Shown here piece by piece: positions 26,024 to 35,234 of a stretch of DNA of 64,000 nt (position 1 is its first letter; every line of letters starts with the position of its first letter). The position numbers and the translations under genes are program-made. The notes below the pieces were generated by a model, which was given only the letters and a program-made list of their open reading frames with translations, ran no database searches and was not told where the DNA came from. This stretch comes from Desulfocapsa sp. GTDB lineage: Bacteria; Desulfobacterota; Desulfobulbia; Desulfobulbales; Desulfocapsaceae. The stretch covers positions 124,708-188,707 of the forward strand of contig JAESPV010000023.1 of assembly GCA_016765495.1 (NCBI GenBank), in the 5' to 3' direction.

Positions 26024-27058
26024 ATGCTGGTTATTTGTGAAGATTGTGCAAAACAATACAATATTGATGAAACTCGGATAAAGAGTGACAAAGCTAAATT
26101 TACCTGCAAAGGGTGTGGACATATTATTATTGTTGAAAAACCACAGGTGGATGTGTCTTCTGCGGATGTAAATGTGTTGTCCGATGAAGAAAGAATGGCC
26201 AAACATCCAGATAAAAATCAGATAAAAGCGGAAGAGCAAAGTAAGGCAGATCCATTGACTGCTGCAAAGGAAAAATCCTCTGCACCAAAAAGAAAAGGTG
26301 TACCCGTTCAGTCCTATATTTTTCTGACGATGATTCTGGGGGCTACGGTCATTATTGGTGGATTTTCTTATCTTTATCTTACGTATATTCCTCAAATTAT
26401 CAACGACCAAATAGAGCTTCGAGCCTCTGCCATTACCGAGTCGTTCAGCGGCGTTATCACGAAACCTCTCCTGCTTCGTAATTATCTGCAGGTAAACAAA
26501 GAGACCCAGCGAACGAGTAAGCTTCCTGGAGTCGCCTATGCCTCTGTTGTAAATAATAAAGGCATTGTTGTTGCTGGTTTTTTTAGTGATATTAACCGGT
26601 TTGAGAGGGCGCTTGAAACACAGATAAAGGAGAAAGGGTTTCCTGTTTCTGTTCTTGCTCAAAACAAACTGGGCACAGGGGAGAACTATCGTAGGATTAC
26701 TGTGGGGGGACAGGTTATTCTTGATACGGTGACTGCCATACCTGATTCGGGTGGGGAGGTTCACGTGGGTATCTATGTATCTGAGGTTGATGCAGCCATC
26801 AACAAGGCTCTCCTTTCCCCGGTAACCTTATCCGTCATTGGGGCAATTTTACTCGTTGGGTTTTTAATTTTATATATTCTTACAAGAATGATAACAAAAC
26901 CAATGCATCAATTAACCGATGTGGCAAATCGTATCAGCCTTGGTGAGCTAGACCTTGTTGTTACGCCAAGTGGTCCTCGTGAAATGCGCGAGCTCGCAAC
27001 CGCTTTTGAACGGATGCGCTACTCCATAAAGGCAGCAGTGCTCCGATTAGGCAGATAG
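26024..27058 (+). CDS. Zinc-ribbon HAMP membrane sensor without output domain
   Basis: A 344-residue protein from the ATG at 26024, preferred because GGGAG precedes it and it starts right at the zinc ribbon. Residues 1-40 hold an MJ0042-type finger (Cys5, Cys8, Cys28, Cys31). A Lys/Glu-rich linker, a transmembrane helix (about 92-115), a periplasmic region of about 150 residues and a second transmembrane helix (about 270-292) follow. A HAMP domain (ITKPMHQLTDVANRISLGE) comes next, and the protein ends soon after. No kinase, cyclase or methyl-accepting region is visible, so it may signal to another protein or act as a regulatory subunit. The next two genes encode PhnD-like binding proteins, possible ligand partners. 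The domain layout is clear; the role is inferred. Confidence 0.75.
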   Translation: MLVICEDCAKQYNIDETRIKSDKAKFTCKGCGHIIIVEKPQVDVSSADVNVLSDEERMAKHPDKNQIKAEEQSKADPLTAAKEKSSAPKRKGVPVQSYIFLTMILGATVIIGGFSYLYLTYIPQIINDQIELRASAITESFSGVITKPLLLRNYLQVNKETQRTSKLPGVAYASVVNNKGIVVAGFFSDINRFERALETQIKEKGFPVSVLAQNKLGTGENYRRITVGGQVILDTVTAIPDSGGEVHVGIYVSEVDAAINKALLSPVTLSVIGAILLVGFLILYILTRMITKPMHQLTDVANRISLGELDLVVTPSGPREMRELATAFERMRYSIKAAVLRLGR

Positions 27059-27108
27059 TGGCATAGCAGAAAAGCATCATATTTCTTTTAAGAGCGGGAA
27101 AGGTCATC

Positions 27109-27948
27109 ATGAAGCGATTAACAATTTGGTTGCTGACAACAAGTATTTGTCTCTCTACAACGGCTTCTTTTTCATTTGCCGGGGGATATACAATTTCCAT
27201 GCTGCCCAGGTATTCCATTGAGGAGATTAGCGCAAGAATTGTTCCTCTAGCTGAATACTTAAGTAAGCGAACCGGTCTGGAGATAACTCCTACATTCACT
27301 TCAACCTTTGATCAATATACAAAACAACTTTCAAGTGGTGGTATTGATATAGGTTTTCAAAACCCATATATTTATGTCCTTGCATCAGAGAAACATGATG
27401 TGATAGCGATGGCCTTAAAGGGAGTCAATAAAGATAAGTTCCGTGGAATTATTATCACCGGTGCAAAGAGTCCTCTGCGCAGCCTGAGCGATCTTGCGGG
27501 AAAATCTATATCAATTGTCAGCTATACCAGCGCGGGAGGATATCTTTCACAGAAGTTGACTTTGCAGGAAAATGGTATTGATGTTGAAAAGGATTGCACC
27601 ATTACTGAAGCCCCTGAAAACAAACAGGAAAATGTGGTTTTTTCTGTTTTTGTCGGAGATGTGGATGCCGGGTTTATACGTGAATCAGCACTGCACAAGG
27701 TTGACGCATTTGTACCAGGCAATGCAATCCGGGTGATAGAGGGTACTGCCTGGTTACCCAACTGGGCTGTATCAGTCAGCCGGAGTATGCCGGAGGAGGA
27801 TAGAATTAAAATAGCCAGGGCTCTGTTGGAGCTGAAACCTGGCGGTTCTGTCCTGGGATCGTTGAAGATCAAATCTTTCAGGTTGGCTGAGGACAATGAG
27901 TATGATGTTGTTCGTAAGGCTGCAGGTCTTGAAGTAGCAGCTCAATAA
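27109..27948 (+). CDS. PhnD-like periplasmic binding protein 1
   Basis: 279 residues with a signal peptide (about 1-24, cut after SFA). The body matches phosphate/phosphonate/phosphite ABC substrate-binding proteins: SMLPRYSIEEISARIVPLAEYLSKRTG, DIGFQNPYIYV, and VGDVDAGFIRESALHK with the family's DAG-F-x-R segment. No permease or ATPase gene follows. Instead a close paralogue is next (about 150 bp downstream), so this is an orphan pair. A role as an extracytoplasmic ligand sensor with the preceding HAMP protein is plausible. The ligand cannot be read from sequence. The start follows AAAGG. Confidence 0.85.
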   Translation: MKRLTIWLLTTSICLSTTASFSFAGGYTISMLPRYSIEEISARIVPLAEYLSKRTGLEITPTFTSTFDQYTKQLSSGGIDIGFQNPYIYVLASEKHDVIAMALKGVNKDKFRGIIITGAKSPLRSLSDLAGKSISIVSYTSAGGYLSQKLTLQENGIDVEKDCTITEAPENKQENVVFSVFVGDVDAGFIRESALHKVDAFVPGNAIRVIEGTAWLPNWAVSVSRSMPEEDRIKIARALLELKPGGSVLGSLKIKSFRLAEDNEYDVVRKAAGLEVAAQ

Positions 27949-28095
27949 CCAGGGAGGCCCATGGTCGTATTTTTGATCAGTACTGTCCGGTGAGACGATT
28001 GCAGTGCTTTGAATTCGGATGCATGGGGGTGCTTCCGCAGGATTTAAACCGGACCCTGCTGAATTTTAATATTCTTTTAAAAGATACTAAGGATC

Positions 28096-28908
28096 ATGAA
28101 AAAAATAATACTTCTCACCTTGATTTTAGTGTGTGTCGGCAGTGGCTCAATTCAGGCAGCAGATAAGAAGCTGTCCATGTTGCCCCGCTATTTTCCTGAC
28201 AAGCTGACAGCCATGATTACACCACTGGCTGCTTATTTAAGCAGTGAAACCGGTATGTCTTTTGAACCTGTGCTTACGGAAAACTTTGCAAGCTACGAAG
28301 CAGAAGTTCTCAAGGGAAACATTGCAATAGGCTATGAAAATCCTCTGGTTTATGTCAATATTTCCGAGGTTCATGAAGTGGTCGCAACTGCCGTGAAGGG
28401 AGAAGGTGGTGATCAATTCAGGGGACTTATTATTACCCGGCCCGGTTCCGGCATCAGTAGAATCACTGCGCTGAAAGGGAAAAAAGTGATGATAGTGAGT
28501 AAGACTTCTGCTGGTGGGTTTTTATCCCAGAAATTAACACTCAAGGAGAATGGGCTTGATGTTGAGCGTGATTGTATCTTAAGTGTCGCTGCTGATAACC
28601 GTCAGGAAAATGTTATAATCTCGGTAAGTATCGGGGATGTTGATGCCGGTTTTATTCGTGAGTCGGCACTTCATAAGGCCGATGAATATATCATGCCGGG
28701 ATCAGTGAAAGCTGTCGTGGAGACTGCCTGGTTACCTAACTGGGCTCTTTCAGTGCATAAAAATCTGTCGCATAAGCAGAAAGATACCATCCAGAGAGCG
28801 CTTTTAAGGCTTGAGGAGGACAGTGAGGTATTAAAAGCTATGAACTTAAAATCCTTTATTGCCGCAACCGATTCAGATTATGATATCATTCGCACCTTGA
28901 AAAAGTAA
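28096..28908 (+). CDS. PhnD-like periplasmic binding protein 2
   Basis: 270 residues with a signal peptide (about 1-21, cut after IQA). It is paralogous to the preceding protein over its whole length: SMLPRYFPDKLTAMITPLAAYL, IGYENPLVYV, SAGGFLSQKLTLKENGLDVE, IGDVDAGFIRESALHK and TAWLPNWALSV all have direct counterparts. The pair arose by tandem duplication and then diverged, so they may bind different ligands. The start follows AAGGA at a short distance. The gap of about 150 bp before it holds no clear gene. Confidence 0.85.
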   Translation: MKKIILLTLILVCVGSGSIQAADKKLSMLPRYFPDKLTAMITPLAAYLSSETGMSFEPVLTENFASYEAEVLKGNIAIGYENPLVYVNISEVHEVVATAVKGEGGDQFRGLIITRPGSGISRITALKGKKVMIVSKTSAGGFLSQKLTLKENGLDVERDCILSVAADNRQENVIISVSIGDVDAGFIRESALHKADEYIMPGSVKAVVETAWLPNWALSVHKNLSHKQKDTIQRALLRLEEDSEVLKAMNLKSFIAATDSDYDIIRTLKK

Positions 28909-28962
28909 AAAGAGATAGAATACACTGCGAATGACTACATTTGAATAGGTGAGGTTTTTGTA

Positions 28963-28977
28963 ATGAGTAAATGTTAA
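28963..28977 (+). promoter_or_regulatory. Four-codon leader ORF overlapping the next start
   Basis: GGTGAGG lies about 7 nt before ATG at 28963, which opens ATG-AGT-AAA-TGT-TAA (28963-28977). The start codon of the next gene (28971) sits inside this mini-ORF in another frame. The good ribosome site is spaced for the mini-ORF, not for the gene, so the gene may be translated by re-initiation. Confidence 0.45.
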
Positions 28978-29981
28978 TACCTAAAGAAAAACCCTATTTA
29001 GCAGGATTGAACAGCTACTATCTTAATTTTGAGAAACTTATTGAACATTTGCAGGGTGAGATTGGGTCTGGCTGCCTGCATTGTCGGGCTGTAGATCAAG
29101 AGATACTGGTTTATTTTGACGAACGGGATATTATTCGTGGAGTGACGCAGAGCAATGGTAAACGTGCTCTGATTTCACAGGATCTGGATACTGTCCTTCA
29201 GGTTCTGAGGATGAGTAATTTTCTGATTACTGTTTACTATCTTGATTCTGCCTCAGTTTTTTATTGGGGGGAAATCCCCCCTTTTCAGCGCAACAAAAAC
29301 AAGGTCAATTCGACAAACATCACTTTGGTAAACCTGCTTAGGCGTTTGCTGAAAATGAAGTTCTCAGGATTTGTTGATATTGACATTGACAATCATAAAG
29401 ATAGTGCGCTTCTGTTTTTTCATCAGGGAAATCGGTGTGGTGGGTCGTGTTCCTGGGGAAAAGGGGGGTTACGTTTTTCAGAAGCTGATTATGCACATTT
29501 GCTCGCCAGCATGGAAGAAGCTGATGCGGCAACATTTTCCATAGGTCGTTTTGTTACTGATGAGGTGGGAGTTCAAGAGGAGGAGCAGGAAGACTCTGCT
29601 GATGTGCCTGGAGAAAAACAGTCTCTGTCGGAGCTTAATGTTGCCATAAGAGAGTTTTTAAACTTATATACTCATACCTTGGGAAAGAAGTTTAAAACAG
29701 ATCCTATTCTTTTGTTGAAACAGAAATTTCTTGATACCATTGATGAATATCCGTTGCTTGATCCTTTTGCAAATTATTATCAATTGGGCAGCAATGGGGA
29801 GATAGTGTTTGCGTCCAATGTAAACAGGAAAGAAATCACCAAAGGTATCGTTAATTGTACATGGAAAGTTGTTTCTGACTCTCAATTGGAGAAGAAGTTC
29901 GGGGCAGCTGTCTCTAACTGGGGGAACAACGTTGTGCTGGAAAAGCGGGGAATCATGGTTACATTTCAGGACAGACCTTAA
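28971..29981 (+). CDS. Unknown protein of the sensor/binding-protein locus
   Basis: A 336-residue soluble-looking protein without a signal peptide; I do not recognise the family with confidence. The N-terminal half contains two similar-looking units: HLQGEIGSGCLHCRAVDQE through FDERDIIRGVTQ (about 22-60), and KFSGFVDIDIDNHKDSALLF through HQGNRCGGSCSW (about 127-165). Both recall DUF4388/PATAN-type modules that occur with signalling proteins. An acidic linker (about 200-220) leads to a C-terminal region with EFLNLYTHTLGKKFKTD. The start is unusual because the ribosome site favours a mini-ORF at 28963. Its place after the HAMP sensor and two binding proteins suggests a signalling function. Confidence 0.6.
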   Translation: MLIPKEKPYLAGLNSYYLNFEKLIEHLQGEIGSGCLHCRAVDQEILVYFDERDIIRGVTQSNGKRALISQDLDTVLQVLRMSNFLITVYYLDSASVFYWGEIPPFQRNKNKVNSTNITLVNLLRRLLKMKFSGFVDIDIDNHKDSALLFFHQGNRCGGSCSWGKGGLRFSEADYAHLLASMEEADAATFSIGRFVTDEVGVQEEEQEDSADVPGEKQSLSELNVAIREFLNLYTHTLGKKFKTDPILLLKQKFLDTIDEYPLLDPFANYYQLGSNGEIVFASNVNRKEITKGIVNCTWKVVSDSQLEKKFGAAVSNWGNNVVLEKRGIMVTFQDRP

Positions 29982-30106
29982 AGGGCCTGTCAGGGAATTT
30001 CTTCATTGCCTTTAGCCATAACCATTGGAAAATCTAATAAGGAAGAAGAAAAAGAGAGCTTTCCCGGAACAGAGACAAATAGAATAAAAAGAGAATGTGT
30101 ATATAT

Positions 30107-30457
30107 ATGATAACTATAAAATATCTTAATAAAATTTGTATAAGGCTGGGTGTGTTGTTCGCACTCAGTTTTCTTGTTGCCTGTAGCCAGACAAAGTATG
30201 GAGTGGTGAAGATTGTATCAATTCCGGCAGGTGCTGAAGTTATCAATTTAAAGGATGATACCCATCTTGGCAGAACCCCTCTACTGGTTACCTGGGAAGA
30301 TGAGGACGACGCTGCCAAGAATGCCACGGTAGAGTTGAGAAAGGTAGGTTATGTGGAAGAAATCACAAGTTTCTGGGTGAATATGCGTCATACAACAAAG
30401 GAAGCCGCAACCCTTGAGCCACAGCCTGTAACCATTGAACTTCGAAAGAGGAATTAA
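30107..30457 (+). CDS. Small lipoprotein with PEGA-like domain 1
   Basis: About 116 residues from the ATG at 30107 (an alternative in-frame ATG at 30095 abuts the purine-rich stretch, so is less likely). The signal ends in the lipobox LVAC, followed by SQTKYGV. The rest fits a PEGA-type beta domain: VKIVSIPAGAEVINLKDD and LGRTPLLVTWED, with conserved P-x-G-A and the GRTP turn. Such domains are often surface-exposed binding modules. The next gene encodes a similar lipoprotein 3 bp away. Confidence 0.72.
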   Translation: MITIKYLNKICIRLGVLFALSFLVACSQTKYGVVKIVSIPAGAEVINLKDDTHLGRTPLLVTWEDEDDAAKNATVELRKVGYVEEITSFWVNMRHTTKEAATLEPQPVTIELRKRN

Positions 30458-30460
30458 GAG

Positions 30461-30847
30461 ATGCGAGGTAAAAAACACTGTGTTTCCGGTTTGTTTTATT
30501 CGGCCATTCTTGTAGCTGCACTCGTAGTTCTGTCGGGCTGTTCAGATCAAAGAAATGTTCATATCAAGATAAATTCTGTGCCTAAAGGAGCCCATGTCCT
30601 GTATCAGGTTGTGGGGGAAGGTGTCCCCTGCCAGGGACAATGGATTTACCTTGGGAATACTCCAGTGCAAGCTGTTCGCCTTTTTAGTGAAAACAAAATA
30701 GAAGATGCGGATAAAATTACTCTTAAAGTAATGCATCGTGGCTATATTGAACAGGTCAAAGAATGGGATGGTGCCAGTTTCTGGAATGAAGTTGAGGAGC
30801 GTGATGTGATCTTCTGGACACCGCAGATGGTACCCTCAACCTACTAA
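30461..30847 (+). CDS. Small lipoprotein with PEGA-like domain 2
   Basis: 128 residues with a lipobox (VLSGC). It shares the layout of the preceding lipoprotein: IKINSVPKGAHVLYQV, then YLGNTPVQAV, then a MHRGYIEQVKEWD segment comparable to the other protein's RKVGYVEEITSFW. The two are therefore distant tandem duplicates. The start follows AAGAG. No catalytic motif is seen. The pair probably sits on the periplasmic face or outer membrane together with the PhnD-like proteins. Confidence 0.72.
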   Translation: MRGKKHCVSGLFYSAILVAALVVLSGCSDQRNVHIKINSVPKGAHVLYQVVGEGVPCQGQWIYLGNTPVQAVRLFSENKIEDADKITLKVMHRGYIEQVKEWDGASFWNEVEERDVIFWTPQMVPSTY

Positions 30848-31015
30848 AGCAAGTATTGACAACACCGTTCATCCTGAAAATCCGGGTTGTGGACAGAGCA
30901 GCTGCTCCAGAAATTTAAAACACTGGCAGTGGTAGCCATACCAAGAAGCTTGCTTTGGCGAATGGTGTACAAGTTCCTGTATTTATTCCTTTTTCATTTT
31001 TAAGTAAGGGTCGAA

Positions 31016-31234
31016 ATGTATCTTCCTGCTTTAGCAAGAGATTTGTATAAAAGTCAAAAAGAGGTGGAAGTTCTTGAGCAGCAGCTGCAGGATGCAGCCA
31101 CTGTTGTGAAAAAAGAAGAACTGAAGGATCAGCTGTGTCAGGCTAAAGCTGAGCTTGAGCAGATTCGCAAGGTAATGGAGGGAAGGAAAGCGCAGTCAAG
31201 GGCTTCTCAGCATACGCAAAGATCCATTTTTTGA
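31016..31234 (+). CDS. Small coiled-coil protein
   Basis: 72 residues. After MYLPALARDLYKSQKE the sequence is a continuous charged helix (VEVLEQQLQDAATVVKKEEL, then KDQLCQAKAELEQIRKVMEG) with heptad-like Leu/Val spacing, then a basic Ser/Gln-rich tail. AAGGG lies about 5 nt before the ATG. It is the last gene on the plus strand before the convergent efflux operon. No family is recognised, but the start site and composition favour a real gene. Confidence 0.5.
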   Translation: MYLPALARDLYKSQKEVEVLEQQLQDAATVVKKEELKDQLCQAKAELEQIRKVMEGRKAQSRASQHTQRSIF

Positions 31235-31280
31235 TTTTCCCCTGTTATTCTGAAAACACCCTTACTCTCTTAAAACAAAT

Positions 31281-31340
31281 AAACAGCAGCTTACGCGAGA
31301 ACCATTGCCAGAACGTATCACGCTGTCAATGCTGCTGTTT
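31281..31340. terminator. Hairpin between convergent genes
   Basis: AAACAGCAGC (31281-31290) and GCTGCTGTTT (31331-31340) can pair around a 40-nt loop. Read on the minus strand it ends at T-rich sequence just after the cusA stop. The long loop makes it a weak terminator candidate. Confidence 0.4.
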
Positions 31341-34300
31341 TATCGCAACTTTAATTCCTCCACCCAGCAATACAGCACAGGAACAACAAAAACTGTCAGC
31401 AGAGCAATAATCATCCCGCCAAAAGATGGAATAGCCATGGGAACCATGATATCTGCACCCCGTCCGCTCGCAGTTAAAATTGGCACAAGAGCAAGAATGG
31501 TTGTGGCTGAAGTCATAAGAGCCGGACGGATGCGACGTCCGGCACCCCGTAATACCATCTTCCGTATGTCCTGTTTGGATTTTTTGTTGAATGTGTCTCG
31601 GGATTTATCAAGATAGGTGGCCATCAGTACACCATCATCCGTGGCTATTCCAAAAAGTGCCAGAAATCCGACCCAGGTGGCCACGGACAAATTAATGGTA
31701 TGTACCTGAAACAACTCACGCATATCTGATCCCCAAAAAGTAAAATTCAGGAACCAGTCCTGGCCATACAACCAGATCATTAGAAAACCACCTGACCACG
31801 CAACAAGTATGGCAGAAAAGACCATTATGGTCGTGAGTATGGATTGAAAATGCAGATAGAGTATGGCCATAATAATGAGCAGAGCCAGCGGTAAAATGAT
31901 GTTCAAGCGCTCCTGGGCTCGAACCTGGTTTTCATAATTTCCGGCAAATGTGTACGAAACTCCTGCTGGAAGCAGCAACTCGCCACTCGCTATCTTCTCC
32001 TGTAAAAACTGTTTTGTCTCTTCCACCACATCCACCTCGGCATACCCCTTTTTCTTATCAAAGAGCACATAGGCCGTAAGAAAGGTATCTTCACTCTTGA
32101 TTATTTGAGGCCCGCGGGTGTAGCGAATATCGGCAAGCTGAATCAGAGGAATCTGCTCTCCTGCAGGAGCTGTTACCAGAATACGTTCTAATGATTCGAT
32201 GGAATCCCGACGTTCCCGCAGGTAGCGTACCCGAACAGGATAGCGTTCTCTTCCTTCAACGGTGGTGGTGATCATTTTTCCGCCGACTGCCACGGCAATC
32301 ACCTCCTGTACTTCTGCCAGCTTGATGCCATAACGTGCAATGGCTTCTCTATCGGCAATGATCTCAATATAGGGTTTTCCAACCACCCTGTCGGCAAGTA
32401 CCGTAAGAGGAGCAACGGATGGTACCTGTTTCACAAGTGATTCTATCTGCAACCCCACCCGTTCAATGGTGACCAGATCAGGCCCCTTGATCTTTATGCC
32501 CATGGGAGCACGCATACCAGTCTGCAGCATAACAATACGGGTTGCGATGGGTTGCAGTTTGGGCGCTGAAGTAACCCCGGGGATTGCTGCAGCAAGCACA
32601 ATTTCATTCCAGATATCATCGGAGTTGTGGATACCAGGCCAGTAGTCACGACCGGGGTTCAACTCAGGATCAAGCGGAATGCGCCAGATTCGAAAGGATT
32701 TCCCCTTAATATCAGGAATAAGATTACCATCCCTATCACGTTCAAAACGGCCCTGAACGAGATATGGCACTCCGTCGGAGGCACCCACGGATATGCCCTC
32801 CACACTTCTGAAGTAATCTTTTCTGTCTGCGCGATACTTGAAACGAAGACGTTTTCCCTGTTCATCGAGAAGATATTCAGGATGGTAGTTAATAATGGTT
32901 TCAATCATGGAAAGCGGTGCAGGATCAAGCGGTGTTTCTGCCCTGCCAAGTTTTCCTACTGCCGATTCCACTTCTGCAAGTGCAGTAATAGCCCTGCCTT
33001 GCATGGCAAGTACTTCCTGTACTTCAGAAATACCTGCATGGGGCATGGTTGACGGCATATATAAAAACGAGCCTTCATTGAGCGGCGGCATAAACTCTCT
33101 GCCAAGCCCTGGAAAACTGTGAGCCAGACTCACCATAACTCGACTCTGCTGCATCCCGGAAGGCAGCCATCCTGTAAGACGTGGCACACCGAGCCAGATC
33201 ATAAGTCCACAGATGATAACACCCATGGGAAGAAGCAGAAAAATAGTCTTAAAACGCAGACACCAGCTCAGCATACGTGGATAGAAATACTGGAAGAGTT
33301 GAAAAGAACCAAGCACTCCACCAATAATGGTGAGCACAAAAAGAATATTGATCAGTGGACCTTTTTCCACTCCGAGCGGCTGCCACACATGAGCAAGAAG
33401 CAACGAGATCATCACAATGGCAATCCAGCTCTCTACCTTGCCAAGTGCTTGCATTACAGGGACGGGAAGCCATTTGAGACCAAAGCGATAGATGCCAAAA
33501 CCAACCAGAATCAGACCAAAGATATGTACGTGCAAGGCCAATACAGTTCCTGCCACCACAAGACAAAACGGCATCACAAACTGTATCCTTCCAGGCCGTT
33601 TGCCAGGCGTTGTTTTGGATCTTGAAAAGAGTAGATGGGCAAGGGGAGGTAACACAGTGAGTGCGACAACCACCGATGCAATAAGCGCAAAGGTCTTAGT
33701 GTAGGCGAGAGGTTTAAACAATTTTCCCTCCGCTGCTTCCATGGTGAAGACGGGCAGAAAACTGACGATGGTGGTGGTCACAGCCGTAACAACTGCACTG
33801 CCAACTTCCGTGGATGCTCTGTAAATAATGGAAAGTGTTGATTCCTCCGGATCTGCCTCATCCATTGAGGTGAGGATATTTTCACAAATAATAATCCCCA
33901 TATCTACAATGGTACCAATGGCTATGGCAATCCCTGACAAAGCAACCACATTGGCATCCACCCCAAACACCTTCATAGCGATAAAGGACATTAGGACGGC
34001 AAGGGGCAAAAGAGCTGAAACCAGCAAAGAACTCTTGAAGTGCATTACTGTAACCAGCAGCACAATAATTGTGATCAGGATTTCCTGACCCAGTGCAGTC
34101 TTCAAGGTACCCAGAGTTTCCTTGATAAGATCGGAACGATCATAAAAAGGTACAATGGTTACCTTACTGACGGTTCCATCAGCAAGGATTTTACTTGGCA
34201 ACCCGGGACTGATTTCCGCAATCTTTTCTTTAATTCGTTCAATGGCAGCCAGAGGATTATCTCCATAACGAACAACTGCAACTCCACCCACGGTTTCTGC

Positions 34301-35230
34301 CCCCCCCTTATCCAGCACACCTCGCCTGAGTGCAGGTCCAAGAGTCACAATTGCCACATCGGATACACGGACAGGTACATTATTCACGGTTTTGATCACC
34401 GCTTTTTCAATATCGCCAAGACTTTTGATAAAACCGATTCCACGGATCACATATTCCACCCGATTAATCTCAATGGTACGGGCACCCACATCGCTGTTGG
34501 ATTGTTTCACGGCAGCAAAAACTTCTGCAAGGCTGATACCCTTATCATGCATGGCATCCGGATCAACATCGATCTGATATTCCTTAACAAATCCACCAAC
34601 AGAGGCAACTTCAGAGATGCCGGCCACCCCCATCAAACCATAACGCACATACCAGTCCTGGATAGAGCGTAGCTCGGCCAGATCCCAGCCGCCTGCAGGC
34701 TCACCATCGGGAGTTCGCCCCTCAAGGGTGTACCAGAAAATCTGGCCAAGTCCTGTGGCATCGGGACCGAGTGTGGGTTGAGTATCCGGTGGTAATGTTC
34801 CCTGGGGCAGGCTGGACAGTTTTTCAAGTAATCTTGACCGGGACCAGTAAAACTCTACGCTATCATCAAAGATCACGTAGATGGATGAAAAACCGAACAT
34901 GGAATAACTACGCACAGTCTTGACCCCGGGAAGCCCAAGGAGCGAGACGGTGAGTGGGTAGGTAAGCTGGTCCTCCACATCCTGTGGTGACCTGCCTGCC
35001 CATTTAGTGAAAACAATCTGTTGATTTTCACCAATATCGGGGATGGCATCAACAGGCACCGGATCACTCGGAAATCCCTCAATATTATGATTAAAGGGAG
35101 CAACAACTATTCCCCAGCCAACAACTGCCACTAAAAAAAGTGCCACCACAACCTTATGGAGGAGACAAAAGCGGATTACGGCACCAACAAAAGATGTTGC
35201 TTCGGGAAGTGTCTGTCTGGGTTTTTTCAT
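31340..35230 (-). CDS. cusA: Heavy-metal RND efflux pump, CusA type
   Basis: The inner-membrane proton-driven pump of a tripartite copper/silver efflux system. From the ATG at 35230 it has 1296 residues. An upstream GTG at 35266 would overlap cusB by 32 bp and is less likely. The TM4 motif AIAIGTIVDMGIIICENI matches the Cu/Ag (CusA) branch. RND landmarks include WAGRSPQDVEDQLTYPL, FGFSSIYVIF and PSFGGMIIALLTVFVVPVLY. The protein is about 250 residues longer than E. coli CusA. The extra part lies after TM6 (about 550-700), contains several hydrophobic helices and precedes GLGREFMPPLNEGSF. It lies 4 bp after cusB in an operon with YHS and outer-membrane channel genes under a NtrC-type two-component system. 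Confidence 0.93.
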   Translation of the reverse strand: MKKPRQTLPEATSFVGAVIRFCLLHKVVVALFLVAVVGWGIVVAPFNHNIEGFPSDPVPVDAIPDIGENQQIVFTKWAGRSPQDVEDQLTYPLTVSLLGLPGVKTVRSYSMFGFSSIYVIFDDSVEFYWSRSRLLEKLSSLPQGTLPPDTQPTLGPDATGLGQIFWYTLEGRTPDGEPAGGWDLAELRSIQDWYVRYGLMGVAGISEVASVGGFVKEYQIDVDPDAMHDKGISLAEVFAAVKQSNSDVGARTIEINRVEYVIRGIGFIKSLGDIEKAVIKTVNNVPVRVSDVAIVTLGPALRRGVLDKGGAETVGGVAVVRYGDNPLAAIERIKEKIAEISPGLPSKILADGTVSKVTIVPFYDRSDLIKETLGTLKTALGQEILITIIVLLVTVMHFKSSLLVSALLPLAVLMSFIAMKVFGVDANVVALSGIAIAIGTIVDMGIIICENILTSMDEADPEESTLSIIYRASTEVGSAVVTAVTTTIVSFLPVFTMEAAEGKLFKPLAYTKTFALIASVVVALTVLPPLAHLLFSRSKTTPGKRPGRIQFVMPFCLVVAGTVLALHVHIFGLILVGFGIYRFGLKWLPVPVMQALGKVESWIAIVMISLLLAHVWQPLGVEKGPLINILFVLTIIGGVLGSFQLFQYFYPRMLSWCLRFKTIFLLLPMGVIICGLMIWLGVPRLTGWLPSGMQQSRVMVSLAHSFPGLGREFMPPLNEGSFLYMPSTMPHAGISEVQEVLAMQGRAITALAEVESAVGKLGRAETPLDPAPLSMIETIINYHPEYLLDEQGKRLRFKYRADRKDYFRSVEGISVGASDGVPYLVQGRFERDRDGNLIPDIKGKSFRIWRIPLDPELNPGRDYWPGIHNSDDIWNEIVLAAAIPGVTSAPKLQPIATRIVMLQTGMRAPMGIKIKGPDLVTIERVGLQIESLVKQVPSVAPLTVLADRVVGKPYIEIIADREAIARYGIKLAEVQEVIAVAVGGKMITTTVEGRERYPVRVRYLRERRDSIESLERILVTAPAGEQIPLIQLADIRYTRGPQIIKSEDTFLTAYVLFDKKKGYAEVDVVEETKQFLQEKIASGELLLPAGVSYTFAGNYENQVRAQERLNIILPLALLIIMAILYLHFQSILTTIMVFSAILVAWSGGFLMIWLYGQDWFLNFTFWGSDMRELFQVHTINLSVATWVGFLALFGIATDDGVLMATYLDKSRDTFNKKSKQDIRKMVLRGAGRRIRPALMTSATTILALVPILTASGRGADIMVPMAIPSFGGMIIALLTVFVVPVLYCWVEELKLR

Positions 35231-35234
35231 ATCA

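Noticed and set aside
34040..34672. Plus-strand 210-codon ORF
   Set aside because: Antisense to cusA with no coding signature.
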